A DNA stretch of 64,000 nucleotides, taken from assembly GCA_016714085.1 (NCBI GenBank), contig JADJNW010000017.1:152784-216783 (forward strand), written 5' to 3'. The DNA is from Saprospiraceae bacterium (lineage in GTDB: Bacteria > Bacteroidota > Bacteroidia > Chitinophagales > Saprospiraceae). Shown piece by piece: positions 26,820 through 35,841 of the stretch. Numbering within the stretch: position 1 is the stretch's first letter; each line of letters opens with the position of its first letter. The notes under the pieces were generated by a model. The model was not told the DNA's origin and made no database searches. It worked only from the letters and a program-made list of their open reading frames with translations. The translations under genes and the position numbers were made by a program.

Positions 26820-26975
26820 ATAGTTTATCAGAATCTGAATCTCTTTCCAAAAGGTCATTTGTACGGAAGTAATTGAACCCTCCTTTAGGAGGACAGACCA
26901 ATGATTGCCCTTTCGGAAAGAAAAGTAATAACGGAAAATTTTATTTATTCTTTAATCATTAAAATATTAATTATC

Positions 26976-27659
26976 ATGCAATCAACATTCAAAACAGTTA
27001 AAACATTAATGGCAATTATATTGCTGTTTATTTTACTTTCAGTCACAGCTTTTTCCCAGACAAGCCGGTTCAGCCTATCCATTAATTCGCTGGCCACAAA
27101 TTTCAATTACGGCGAGTCAAACAGGGAGTTACAGTCGTATAAAAAGAACTTTAGAGGCTTGCAAATCGGAGCATCATATCAGGCAAGTATCAGTCCCGGG
27201 TTTTCTGTAGTACCCGAACTTTATTTTGCAATGAAAGGTGGCGTACTAAAAGAAAATAATCCGCTTCCAACAGGCAAGTCAACATTGCGGCTTTATACGA
27301 TTGAGATGCCAGTTTTAGCTCGTATGCACTTAAATAAGCTGTATTTAAATGCAGGTCTTTATGTGGATTATACTTTGGGCGGTCGCCTGAAGACAGGTGA
27401 TTCTGAAGTTTCACCTGCAAATTCAACAAAGATATCATTTGGTAATGCTGTGGATGACTTCAAACGCTGGGACTTTGGTGTGCAGGCAGGCGTCGGTTAC
27501 TATTTTAATCTCAAGAGGTCAGTTCTTATGCTGGATGTCCGCTACGGCTACGGTTTGGTCAATATCTCTAATGATGTGGAGCGTTTTAACAGAATGCTCA
27601 ATATCAGCTTGGTTGTTTCAAAGCCGCAAACGAAGAAACAATTCGAAAAACAGGGATAG
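26976..27659 (+). CDS. Outer-membrane beta-barrel protein
   Basis: From Met at 26976 (in-frame ATG at 26901 would add 25 unlikely residues) the protein is 227 aa with a signal peptide (LMAIILLFILLSVTAFSQ). The rest is a small porin-like barrel: alternating strands such as FRGLQIGASYQASISPGFSV, VPELYFAMKGG, LYTIEMPVLARMHLNKLYLN and a final MLNISLVVSK. It fits the outer-membrane protein beta-barrel (OprF/PorT-like) families of Bacteroidota. It lies behind operator copy 2. Confidence 0.75.
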   Translation: MQSTFKTVKTLMAIILLFILLSVTAFSQTSRFSLSINSLATNFNYGESNRELQSYKKNFRGLQIGASYQASISPGFSVVPELYFAMKGGVLKENNPLPTGKSTLRLYTIEMPVLARMHLNKLYLNAGLYVDYTLGGRLKTGDSEVSPANSTKISFGNAVDDFKRWDFGVQAGVGYYFNLKRSVLMLDVRYGYGLVNISNDVERFNRMLNISLVVSKPQTKKQFEKQG

Positions 27660-27733
27660 GGATTTGCTATCAACATATGCAAGGCAACTATGATGGTTGA
27701 ACAAAATAATTTAAAAGAAAAAATCTTATTAAA

Positions 27734-28680
27734 ATGAAAGCTTTTACAAAAACAAAATATGGAGGACCGGAGGTACTTCAACTGGAAGAGGTAGAAAAGC
27801 CAACAGTAAAAGATGGTCATATCCTGGTTAAAGTGGTAGCAAATTCAGCCAATCCTGCCGACTGGCATATACTTCGGGAGAACCTTTTTTTGCACGATTC
27901 ACCTTCGGATTATTCAAACCAAAGGATAAAATTCTGGGTGCTGATTTTGCAGGCATTATAGAAGAAATAGGACGGAATGTGACACATTTTAAAGTTGGTG
28001 ATCGGGTATTTGGAGAAACACTCAAAGGAGGCGCTTTTGCAGAGTATGCTTGCGTCCCGGCAACTGTGTGTGCCATTATGCCGGAAGGAATCGAGTTTCC
28101 TGAAATGGCAAGCGTGCCGATAGCTGGAATAACGGCTTTGCAAGCACTCATCACGCATGGACAAATCCAGGAAGGAGAATCGGTTTTGATCAATGGTTCT
28201 TCGGGAGGTGTCGGGCATTTTGCTGTGCAAATTGCCAAAGCCTATGGTGCTAAGGTTACTGCTGTTTGTTCCAGTAAAAATGTTGATTTTGTCAAGTCAT
28301 TAGGTGCTGACCAGGTTATTGCATACGATAAAGAAAACATTCATCAGCATAACGGGAAATACAACCTCATTATTGATACGAACGGTAATCTTACTCATAA
28401 AGATTATACAAGAATGGGGCAACGAGGTGTTATGGTTGGCTTTACAACAATAGGGCATATGATTTCCCTACTTTTACGAAGAGCGACTAGCAAGTTTCCA
28501 ATAGCCCAATTTACAGCAGAAGCCAATACAAAGGATTTAGAGGTATTGGCATCTTTGATTCAAAATAGGAAAATTAAAGTTCACATTGAGAAAACTTATT
28601 CTTATAAGGACATTCCGGCAGCCATCAGTTACATTGAAGCCATGCGTACCAAAGGAAAAGTAATAATAGTTTGGGAATAA
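27734..28680 (+). pseudogene. Quinone-oxidoreductase-like MDR dehydrogenase, frameshifted
   Basis: Two frames, 27734-27961 and 27979-28680, make one protein of about 315 residues. Adding one G to the GGG run 27876-27878 converts the dead end (RENLFLHDSPSD) to RGEPFFARFTFGLFKPKDKI, then LGADFAGIIEEIGRNV, the standard MDR N-terminal pattern. The NADPH motif is SSGGVGHFAVQIAKAYGAKV. No catalytic zinc ligands are seen, as in quinone oxidoreductases (QOR). It is the third gene of the AraC-led cluster. Confidence 0.82.
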
Positions 28681-28774
28681 GTTGACGGTACAGAAGATAT
28701 GGATAAGAAAAAGTGTAAACTGTTAGCCCAATCCAATTTTGTTTCACACAATTAATCAAAAGTAAAATCAAAAA

Positions 28775-29364
28775 ATGAAAATTATAATCGTGGGTGCCTC
28801 AGGCACCATGGGGAGTTATTTGTCAAATTCGTTTGAAAAAGAGCATGAGGTAATAAGAGCAGATCGTAATAGCAGCGGCATAAAAGTAGATATAACCTCC
28901 ACAACGTCAATCGAAAAGATGTATAAAGAGATTGGCGCTTTTGATGCATTGATTTGTACAGCAGGCGACTTATGTCGGCCCCTGAAAACTTAACCGATAA
29001 AGAATTTCGTAGAGGTGTAGAAGGTAAGATGATGGGGCAAATCAATTTAGTGCTTATTGGTCAGCATTACATCAATCCCAAAGGCTCATTTACATTAATT
29101 ACAGGAGCTTTAACCCATGAGCCTCAAAAGAATTTTGCCAACGCGGCAGCCGCCAATGCAGCCGTAGAAGGTTTTGTTCGGGCCGCGGCAATCGAGTTAG
29201 AAAATGGCATTCGTATCAATGCAGTTAGTCCGACTGTCATTGAAAACTCTCCACAATACTTCCCGTTTTTCCCTGGGGAGATACCTACTACTATGGAACA
29301 GTTGGAATATGGTTTCAGGAAGGGTGTCTTTGGCGCGAATACAGGACAAGTAATCAAATCTTAA
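28775..29364 (+). pseudogene. Short-chain dehydrogenase-like protein, frameshifted
   Basis: Frames 28775-28993 and 28954-29364 form one SDR of about 196 residues. Adding one A to AAAA at 28985-28988 gives RPLKNLTDKEFRRGVEGKMM, joining the halves. The NAD motif is IIVGASGTMGS and the ending INAVSPTVIENS fits SDRs. The usual catalytic YxxxK is absent: the helix reads FANAAAANAAVEGFVRAAAI. This matches a divergent SDR subfamily from memory, so the enzyme may not be a normal alcohol dehydrogenase. Confidence 0.78.
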
Positions 29365-29495
29365 TAATCTTATTGTAAAATTTTAGCGAATTGGGTTATT
29401 GCTATAAGAGGTAATGACCCTTTTAATTATTCGGAAAAAAAGGGAAAGATTTAATCATTATAGACAAGTACCATAGGATCGGTAGATAATAAAAA

Positions 29496-29521
29496 AGGTC
29501 AGAATTATTATTTTCTGACCT
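29496..29521 (-). terminator. Terminator of the tRNA-Gln transcript
   Basis: Perfect 9-bp stem AGGTCAGAA / TTCTGACCT with an 8-base loop; on the minus strand it runs into TTTTTATTATC. It lies 20 bp past the 3' end of tRNA-Gln. Confidence 0.8.
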
Positions 29522-29541
29522 AAGATTAGTTGAGTTTTTTG

Positions 29542-29612
29542 TAGACCCATAAGGATTCGAACCTTAACAGACAGAACCAAAATCTGTAGTGCTACCGTTA
29601 CACCATGGGTCT
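29542..29612 (-). tRNA. tRNA-Gln (anticodon TTG)
   Basis: On the minus strand the cloverleaf closes: acceptor AGACCCA/TGGGTCT, D stem GTGT/GCAC, anticodon stem ACAGA/TCTGT with loop TTTTGGT (anticodon TTG), T arm TAAGG-TTCGAAT-CCTTA, discriminator A. No CCA is encoded. 71 nt. It stands alone. Confidence 0.95.
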
Positions 29613-29710
29613 ATATCGCTTTTATAAATGCTTCTTCAAACGCTTTGATCAAAAGCGTGGCAAAAATACAACAAAAAACCTTTTGACAAAAGTTCCCTCG
29701 ATAATTTTTT

Positions 29711-30544
29711 TCAGGCGACCTGCTGCAACTGCGCTGGCGCGTAAATATCATGCAGGATATCATACAAATGTTCGTGGTAGGCCGGAAACTCGGGTAAATT
29801 GTTGTGATAAGCGCCGTCAATCGTGACAAGCGTAGCTCTATCAGGAACTAAGGCAGCAAGCATTTTACCTTGTTTATATGAAATCAAGCGATCTTTGTTG
29901 CCGTGAATGATATAAATCGGGCAGGTCACTTTTTTGATAAACTGATCAGAACGAAGCTGATAGCGCAATAACCACTTGAGCGGCAACCAAAAGCCATATC
30001 GTCTCACTTGATACAAAAAACTAAAGTATGGTGCATCTAAAATGAGCATTTTGGGCTTATTCCAAGAAGCGATGCGTGCTGCAATGCCACTGCCCATTGA
30101 GCGACCATAAATCACGATTTGATCTTCGGGATAAAGTGTGCTAAGCCATTTGTACACTGCCTGTGCATCGTTGTACAAGTTTTGTTCGGTACGCCGGCCC
30201 GAGCTTTTGCCAAAACCTCGATAATCAAACATAAAAAAATCGTAGCCTTTGCTCACAAAGTCTCGCGCGAACTTGCCCCAACCCTTGATGCTGCGTGAAT
30301 TTCCTTTGAGATAGTACACAACGCCTTTAGCATTAGGCACTTTGAAATGGATGCCATTGATCTGGCTACCGTCTTCCATCTCAAAATTCACTTCACTAAA
30401 TGGGAATGGGTAACGATATTCGAATTGCTTGGGCAGGATTTCCGGTCGAAAGAAAAAATAATCTTGCAGGAAATAAAAAATCGCGCATAGAGCAGTGTAC
30501 CCTATAACAATGTTTACTAATATTATATACAACCACTCTGGCAT
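29711..30544 (-). CDS. Membrane-anchored alpha/beta hydrolase (BEM46-like)
   Basis: 277 residues. An N-terminal membrane helix (YIILVNIVIGYTALCAIFYF) precedes an alpha/beta hydrolase domain with the elbow IYGRSMGSGIAARIAS (Ser in GRSMGS), Asp region IIHGNKDRLISY and a catalytic His near DGAYHNNLPEF. The layout is that of the BEM46/YfhR family. The substrate is unknown. It is followed on the same strand, upstream, by the esterase gene, 38 bp apart. Confidence 0.85.
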   Translation of the reverse strand: MPEWLYIILVNIVIGYTALCAIFYFLQDYFFFRPEILPKQFEYRYPFPFSEVNFEMEDGSQINGIHFKVPNAKGVVYYLKGNSRSIKGWGKFARDFVSKGYDFFMFDYRGFGKSSGRRTEQNLYNDAQAVYKWLSTLYPEDQIVIYGRSMGSGIAARIASWNKPKMLILDAPYFSFLYQVRRYGFWLPLKWLLRYQLRSDQFIKKVTCPIYIIHGNKDRLISYKQGKMLAALVPDRATLVTIDGAYHNNLPEFPAYHEHLYDILHDIYAPAQLQQVA

Positions 30545-30582
30545 TTCCTATTGATTTAAGTAGTTCCGAATGCCATTCGGAG

Positions 30583-31368
30583 CTACTTTTTATGTGAGAA
30601 CAGCCACTTCAACAAATCTTTTTGTGCGAAGGTCGGATCCCAACTGTTATGATTGGCATCAGGAAAGGTCGTGTATTGGACATCACCGCCAGCTGTTTTA
30701 ATGGCATCATACATTTCTTGAGAATATTGTGGTAACACCACATCGTCTTTCAATCCATGAAAAATCCACATGCTGGTATTCTTGGCGTAACGGCTTGCTA
30801 ATGCAGGATTGCTACCGCCGCAAATGGGAATCGCTGCCGCAAAACGATCCGGCATCCTTGATAATAACTCAAAAGTGCCCATGCCGCCCATCGACAAGCC
30901 CATCAAATAAACCCGATCGGGATCAACTTTTTCTTCTTTTACCAATTTTTCTAAAAGCTGCATAACGCGGTCAAGCGAAGGTTTTGGCTTTTCTTCGATG
31001 GGAAAGTCTCGATAACGAATACCATCTTTTTCATTCAAGACCATATGCGCCCAATAATCCGGCGCAGGTGCGCATTGTGGGAAGACAACAATAGCAGGAT
31101 ATTTTTTTCGGTTTTTTGCATCCAGAAAAAGCTTAGCGCCATGCGTCAATTGCTTTTCATTATCATCGCCGCGCTCTCCGCCACCGTGTAAAAATAATAT
31201 CAAAGGATATTTTTTATTTACTTTATATTTTTCAGGATATAAAATGCGATAATTTAATTGTCCGCCATCTGCACTTTCAAAAACGAGCTTTTCGTAAGCA
31301 GATAGGTCTTGCCCGAATAAAAAAGAAAAAAGTCCCATGCAAAAAAGTGAGGTGATGAAATATTTCAT
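30583..31368 (-). CDS. Exported esterase/peptidase-like alpha/beta hydrolase
   Basis: 261 residues with a signal peptide (ITSLFCMGLFSFLFGQ). The hydrolase core shows LILFLHGGGERGDD for the oxyanion region, VYLMGLSMGGMGTFELLS with nucleophile Ser, an Asp region LKDDVVLPQYSQEM, and the His in PDANHNSWDPTF. It belongs to the group annotated as dienelactone hydrolase/feruloyl esterase or phospholipase-like. It acts in the periplasm or outside. Confidence 0.85.
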   Translation of the reverse strand: MKYFITSLFCMGLFSFLFGQDLSAYEKLVFESADGGQLNYRILYPEKYKVNKKYPLILFLHGGGERGDDNEKQLTHGAKLFLDAKNRKKYPAIVVFPQCAPAPDYWAHMVLNEKDGIRYRDFPIEEKPKPSLDRVMQLLEKLVKEEKVDPDRVYLMGLSMGGMGTFELLSRMPDRFAAAIPICGGSNPALASRYAKNTSMWIFHGLKDDVVLPQYSQEMYDAIKTAGGDVQYTTFPDANHNSWDPTFAQKDLLKWLFSHKK

Positions 31369-31415
31369 ATTTTAAACATTAAGAAGAATATTATTATCAT
31401 TTACTTGTAAATATA

Positions 31416-31444
31416 ATTCCTAATTTCTCAATTTCCTAACCTCC
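31416..31444. repeat. Degenerate 3'-end repeat overlapping the hemJ stop
   Basis: ATTCCTAATTTCTCAATTTC followed by CTAACCTCC. The hemJ stop codon (31428-31430) lies inside it, so the last residues of HemJ (RRLGN) are encoded by repeat sequence. Confidence 0.55.
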
Positions 31445-32006
31445 GTTTTTTATATGCTCTTGCGCCAAGATACAGCAAGATAGCAAAAACGATCAAGCCG
31501 CCAAATAAGTAGCCATAATTCAAAGTTCCAGCTTTGCCGAAAACTGCCAGAAATGCAATTGATATTAGAAATAAAGTGGGAATTTCATTTGCCAAACGGA
31601 ATTGAAAAGCTGATAATTTATTTGCACCCGATTCCAGTTTTTTGATCTGGATTTTACACCAAACATGATATACGGTAAGCAATACAACCAACATTAATTT
31701 CAAATGCATCCAGCCAGGCGTGCCAACGTCAGTACTTAAATAATTTGGATAATTTTTATTTACAAAAGGTGTAATAACCATCACTAAGCCCGCCATCCAG
31801 GTAATCATCATAGCAGGATTGGCAATAATTTTATAAACGCGCCATTGCATCAAATTGAATTGTTTTTTCAAAATATCCTGCTCAGGCTGAGGCTTGTCAT
31901 TGGCTTCGATATGATATACAAACATCCGTACTAAATAAAATAATCCTGAAAACCAGGCAACAAAACCCACTACGTGCAACGCTTTGAAGAAGTAGATAAC
32001 ACTCAT
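31428..32006 (-). CDS. hemJ: Protoporphyrinogen oxidase HemJ
   Basis: 192 residues, four to five membrane helices. The family hallmark FFKALHVVGFVAWFSGLFYL, with the conserved His of the first helix, is at the N-terminus, and WRVYKIIANPAMMITWMAGL follows with a long helix pair. HemJ oxidises protoporphyrinogen IX to protoporphyrin IX in the membrane. It pairs functionally with hemA in this window. Upstream, divergent, is a ferredoxin gene. Confidence 0.9.
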   Translation of the reverse strand: MSVIYFFKALHVVGFVAWFSGLFYLVRMFVYHIEANDKPQPEQDILKKQFNLMQWRVYKIIANPAMMITWMAGLVMVITPFVNKNYPNYLSTDVGTPGWMHLKLMLVVLLTVYHVWCKIQIKKLESGANKLSAFQFRLANEIPTLFLISIAFLAVFGKAGTLNYGYLFGGLIVFAILLYLGARAYKKRRLGN

Positions 32007-32133
32007 TTCTTTTTTCGGTAAAAATAGTTACAAGCTTGTTTTAATGTATCTATAAAAAGCAATTTTACTGTCAGGATTATTTTGAAATAATGCAAAACTT
32101 TTTGTTATATCCTCGTATTCTGAGTAAGAACGC

Positions 32134-32141
32134 TACATTTG
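32134..32141 (+). promoter_or_regulatory. Candidate -7 element for the ferredoxin
   Basis: TACATTTG, a full TAnnTTTG match 22 bp before the ferredoxin start at 32163. Confidence 0.45.
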
Positions 32142-32162
32142 CAGTTTTAAAAGCAAAATAGA

Positions 32163-32480
32163 ATGATCGAAATTACCGTCATAGACCGCGAAGAACAAGA
32201 ACATTTGCTTGAAGCACCGACCGATATGAACATGAATTTGATGGAATTGTGCAAGGCTTATGAGTTGCCGGTACAAGGTACTTGCGGTGGCATGGCGCTT
32301 TGTTCTACTTGTCATATTTACGTATTGAGCGAACACGAACTGCCTCAGATGTCTATTGAAGAAGAAGAAATGCTCGATCAAGCCTTCTTTGTACAAGATA
32401 ATTCCAGATTGGGTTGCCAAATCAAACTCCGCGATGATCTGGAAGGTTTGAAAGTAAAACTCGCGCCGGAAGCACAGTAA
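32163..32480 (+). CDS. 2Fe-2S ferredoxin, adrenodoxin type
   Basis: 105 residues. The cluster ligands are Cys41, Cys47 and Cys50 in GTCGGMALCSTCHIYV and Cys85 in RLGCQIKL, the C-x5-C-x2-C...C spacing of vertebrate-type ferredoxins. It carries electrons in the cytoplasm; the partner is unknown. The divergent hemJ could be one client, but HemJ uses other electron acceptors in known cases, so this is only a guess. Confidence 0.9.
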   Translation: MIEITVIDREEQEHLLEAPTDMNMNLMELCKAYELPVQGTCGGMALCSTCHIYVLSEHELPQMSIEEEEMLDQAFFVQDNSRLGCQIKLRDDLEGLKVKLAPEAQ

Positions 32481-32485
32481 ATATT

Positions 32486-32548
32486 GACCATTGATTGTTG
32501 ACCATTGACCATTTCTTAAAAGCAAAACCGATCAATAGTCAATGGTAA
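32486..32548. repeat. Imperfect inverted repeat, TTGACCATTGA family
   Basis: Three copies of a TTGACCATTGA-like word (32486-32516) face a TCAATAGTCAATGG word near 32531-32544, so the transcript can fold. It fills the space between the ferredoxin stop and truA. Confidence 0.5.
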
Positions 32549-32555
32549 ATGCTAA

Positions 32556-33308
32556 ATGAACAAAATGCGTTACTTCGCTGAATTGGCATATAATGGTTTT
32601 AATTATTCCGGTTGGCAAAAACAACCGCACAAGCCCAGTATGCAAGAAACCATCGAAAAAGCGTTTTCCACTATTCTGGGAGCGGAGATAGAAATTATTG
32701 GCTGCGGCCGCACCGATGCAGGCGTACACGCAAGTCAATATTTTATGCACTTTGATTTTGACGGCAATTTCCCGAAATCCTTTCTAAGTCGGGTCAACAA
32801 ATTTTTACCTAAAGACATTGTTATTTTCCGAATTTTTGAAGTTGCACCAGAAGCCCACGCCCGATTTGATGCTGTCAGCCGAAGCTATATTTATCAACTC
32901 TCCTTTATCAAAAATCCTTTTGAAATTCAAACAACCTATTTTTATCCTTATGCGCTGCAGCCCGATTTTGGCAAAATGCAAGAAGTAGCTCAATTGCTAT
33001 TGAATTATCAGGAATTCTATCCTTTTTGTAAATCCCATCACGATGCTAAAACTTTGCAATGTGAATTAACGCGTTCTGAATGGCTTCAGATAGATGAAAA
33101 TCGCCTGGAATATCATATTACTTCCAATCGCTTCTTGCGCGGCATGGTAAGATTAATCGTTGGAATGTGCTTGAATGTAGGTATAGGAAAAATTACTTTA
33201 GAGGAAGTAAAAAGCGCACTGGATCAACAAACGCTACTCAACAAAAGCTGGAGCGCGCCACCTGAAGGTTTATTCTTGAGAGCAATAAAATATCCTTTTA
33301 TCAAATAG
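32556..33308 (+). CDS. truA: tRNA pseudouridine synthase A
   Basis: 250 residues. The catalytic Asp is in GCGRTDAGVHASQ; the region FHITSNRFLRGMVR-like motif (YHITSNRFLRGMVRLIVG) and LRAIKYP ending fit TruA, which makes pseudouridine at positions 38-40 of the anticodon stem-loop. The start could be ATG at 32556 or 32565 (MRYFAELAYNG), the latter being closer to family starts. Confidence 0.93.
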   Translation: MNKMRYFAELAYNGFNYSGWQKQPHKPSMQETIEKAFSTILGAEIEIIGCGRTDAGVHASQYFMHFDFDGNFPKSFLSRVNKFLPKDIVIFRIFEVAPEAHARFDAVSRSYIYQLSFIKNPFEIQTTYFYPYALQPDFGKMQEVAQLLLNYQEFYPFCKSHHDAKTLQCELTRSEWLQIDENRLEYHITSNRFLRGMVRLIVGMCLNVGIGKITLEEVKSALDQQTLLNKSWSAPPEGLFLRAIKYPFIK

Positions 33309-33405
33309 CCCATCCCCTATCTCCCTGTCCCTCCATTCCCCTTGCGTTCTTGAAATTTATTTGCGAATTTTGCGTTGAGAAATCCTATATCAATCCAAAC
33401 CAGAT

Positions 33406-35841
33406 ATGATCAAATCGTGGCGGGAGCGCCTTCGGGCAGCAGGAACAGATTGGAACGAGCGCCTAGCACCTTATCGAGAACGCTGGGGTCGCTTTGCTGA
33501 GAAAAATCCCCTCACGGCTTGGGTTATCAAATGGCTGTCCATCATAGGTGGTAGCGGATTGATCCTTTTATTTATTGTCGTTCAATCCGTTTTTTGGAGT
33601 GTGCCTTCTGTCCGTCAATTGCGCAATGTACAAACCGAACACGCTTCCGAAATCTTCTCTGCTGATGGTGTTTTATTAGGACGTTATTTTAACGAAAACC
33701 GCACCGTTGTTGATTATGAGCAAATTCCGCAGCATATTTTAGATGCGTTAGTAGCCACCGAAGATGAGCGTTTTTACAAACACGGCGGCGTGGATTATCG
33801 CAGTTGGGGGCGTGTTTTCTATCGTACGATTCTGCAAGGAGATGAATCTGGGGGTGGCGGCAGCACCATCAGCCAGCAATTAGCCAAAAACTTGTTCAAG
33901 CGTAAAGCCTATCGCTTTCTCTCTTTGCCGCGCAACAAACTCCGCGAAGTGGCTATTGCCATTCGTTTAGAACGTGCTTATACCAAGCAGGAGATCCTGG
34001 CATTGTACCTCAACACCGTTCCTTTTAGCGAAAATGTTTTCGGCATAGATGTGGCAACTCGACGCTTTTTTAGTAAAACACCCAAAGAACTCACGATCGA
34101 AGAAGCGGCCTCGCTTGTTGGCACTTTGAAAGCGACGACATACTACAGCCCAACGCAATTCCCCGACCGAGTACTTGAGCGCCGGAATGTGGTGTTGAGA
34201 CAAATGGTCAAAAACAATTATATCAATACTTCACTCCGCGATTCGCTAGAAAAACTACCTTTGACGCTGTGCTATAATCCTGGGGTGAACAATCTTGGCT
34301 TAGCGCCTTATTTTAAAGAGTTTTTGCGACAAGAACTCAATGAAATACTCAAGGATTATAAAAAACCGAACGGCGAATCTTATGATATTTTCAAGGACGG
34401 CTTACGTATTTACACAACTTTGGATACTCGAATGCAACGAATGGCCGAAGAAGCTGTCCAAGAGCATTTTACGCAAATGCAACGCACTTTTGAGGAGCAT
34501 TGGCGGGGGCAAAAGCCCTGGGGTGATGATGCGGTGATTGAAAGCGCGATGAAACAATCTGATCGCTATAAAAAGCTCAAGGCTGCTGGCGTCTCCGAGG
34601 CAAAAATCAAAGAGATTTTCAATAAAAAAACACCCATGACCGTCTTCAGTTGGGATGGCGATAAGCAGGTGGAAATGAGTCCGTTGGATTCGGTAAAATA
34701 TTATTTCTGCATCATGCAGGTGGGCTTTATGGCGATGGAGCCTTATACCGGTTACATCCGCGCCTGGGTTGGCGGAGTGGATTTTGATTATTTCAAATAC
34801 GATCACGTCAAGGCAAAACGTCAGGTAGGCTCCGCATTCAAGCCGATCGTTTATACCGAAGCATTGCGCCGAGGGATTGATCCTTGTGAGCAGATTCCGA
34901 ATGATTTAATCCTGTACCATGAATATGAAAAGGGCGATTGGGCAGTCAAAACCTGGCGGCGCGAAGACCCCGATCCGCATATTGCACCTGATGGTCGGGA
35001 TGAAGACGATTGGCTTCCGCAAAATGCGGATGGCAAATACGGCGGCTCTTATTCGATGGAAGGCGCGTTGACCAATTCGGTGAATACGATTACCGTAAAG
35101 CTTATCATGCAGGCGGGTGTACAAAACGTGATCGATCTGGCCAGAAAAATGGGGATTGTGAATAGTGAAATTCCCACAGAACCCTCGATTGCACTGGGTT
35201 CGGCGGGTATCTCTTTGTATGAAATGGTGACGGCATTCAGTGTATTTGCAAGTCGCGGCCGACAGGTCGTTCCATCTGCCATTCAACGCATTGAAACCTA
35301 CGATGGCAAAGTGTTGGTTAGTTATGAAAAATTGCCGACCGAACAAGTGATTGATACGCTTACTGCCGACATGGTTACAAAAATGATGCAATCTGTAACT
35401 TCTTATGGCACAGCGAGTCGCATTCGATGGAAATATGGTTTATTGAATCCTTTGGCTGGAAAAACCGGTACTTCCCAACACCATGCTGACGGCTGGTTTA
35501 TAGGCTTCATTCCTAATCTCGTTGCCGGTGCTTGGGTAGGTGGCGATTCGCCATTGGTTCGCTTCCGCAATTATCAAAATGGGCAAGGTGCGGCTACGGC
35601 GCTGCCGGTTTGGGCTTTGTTTATGAAGCGCGTACTCGATGACCCGGCTTTCGCCGAATGGAAAAATGCAGAATTCCCAAAGCTTCCGCCGGAAATCAGT
35701 CGTCAACTCGATTGCCCGCTTCGCATCAAATCGCCGGAAGAACTATTGCAGGATTCCTTACTACAAGATAGCTTATTACAGCTTGAACTAGAAAACCCTG
35801 GTCAGTTGTTGATTCCAGATGGAAATCAATTTGATAATTGA
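33406..35841 (+). CDS. Penicillin-binding protein 1A (bifunctional)
   Basis: 811 residues. A membrane helix (WLSIIGGSGLILLFIVVQSV, about 43-62) precedes the GT51 glycosyltransferase domain (EDERFYKHGGVDYRSWGR with catalytic Glu, GGGGSTISQQLAKNLF). The transpeptidase holds SAFK (in GSAFKPIVYTE), SVN (in TNSVNTITVKL) and KTGT (in AGKTGTSQHHADGWF). The tail is Asp/Glu-Leu-Gln rich. It polymerises and cross-links peptidoglycan at the inner membrane. The pyruvate kinase-like gene overlaps its stop by 4 bp. Confidence 0.95.
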   Translation: MIKSWRERLRAAGTDWNERLAPYRERWGRFAEKNPLTAWVIKWLSIIGGSGLILLFIVVQSVFWSVPSVRQLRNVQTEHASEIFSADGVLLGRYFNENRTVVDYEQIPQHILDALVATEDERFYKHGGVDYRSWGRVFYRTILQGDESGGGGSTISQQLAKNLFKRKAYRFLSLPRNKLREVAIAIRLERAYTKQEILALYLNTVPFSENVFGIDVATRRFFSKTPKELTIEEAASLVGTLKATTYYSPTQFPDRVLERRNVVLRQMVKNNYINTSLRDSLEKLPLTLCYNPGVNNLGLAPYFKEFLRQELNEILKDYKKPNGESYDIFKDGLRIYTTLDTRMQRMAEEAVQEHFTQMQRTFEEHWRGQKPWGDDAVIESAMKQSDRYKKLKAAGVSEAKIKEIFNKKTPMTVFSWDGDKQVEMSPLDSVKYYFCIMQVGFMAMEPYTGYIRAWVGGVDFDYFKYDHVKAKRQVGSAFKPIVYTEALRRGIDPCEQIPNDLILYHEYEKGDWAVKTWRREDPDPHIAPDGRDEDDWLPQNADGKYGGSYSMEGALTNSVNTITVKLIMQAGVQNVIDLARKMGIVNSEIPTEPSIALGSAGISLYEMVTAFSVFASRGRQVVPSAIQRIETYDGKVLVSYEKLPTEQVIDTLTADMVTKMMQSVTSYGTASRIRWKYGLLNPLAGKTGTSQHHADGWFIGFIPNLVAGAWVGGDSPLVRFRNYQNGQGAATALPVWALFMKRVLDDPAFAEWKNAEFPKLPPEISRQLDCPLRIKSPEELLQDSLLQDSLLQLELENPGQLLIPDGNQFDN

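Noticed and set aside
24048..29612. Genomic island integrated at tRNA-Gln
   Set aside because: The tRNA 3' end faces the AraC cluster, but no integrase is present and no copy of the tRNA 3' end (e.g. AAGGATTCGAACC) was found at the other side.
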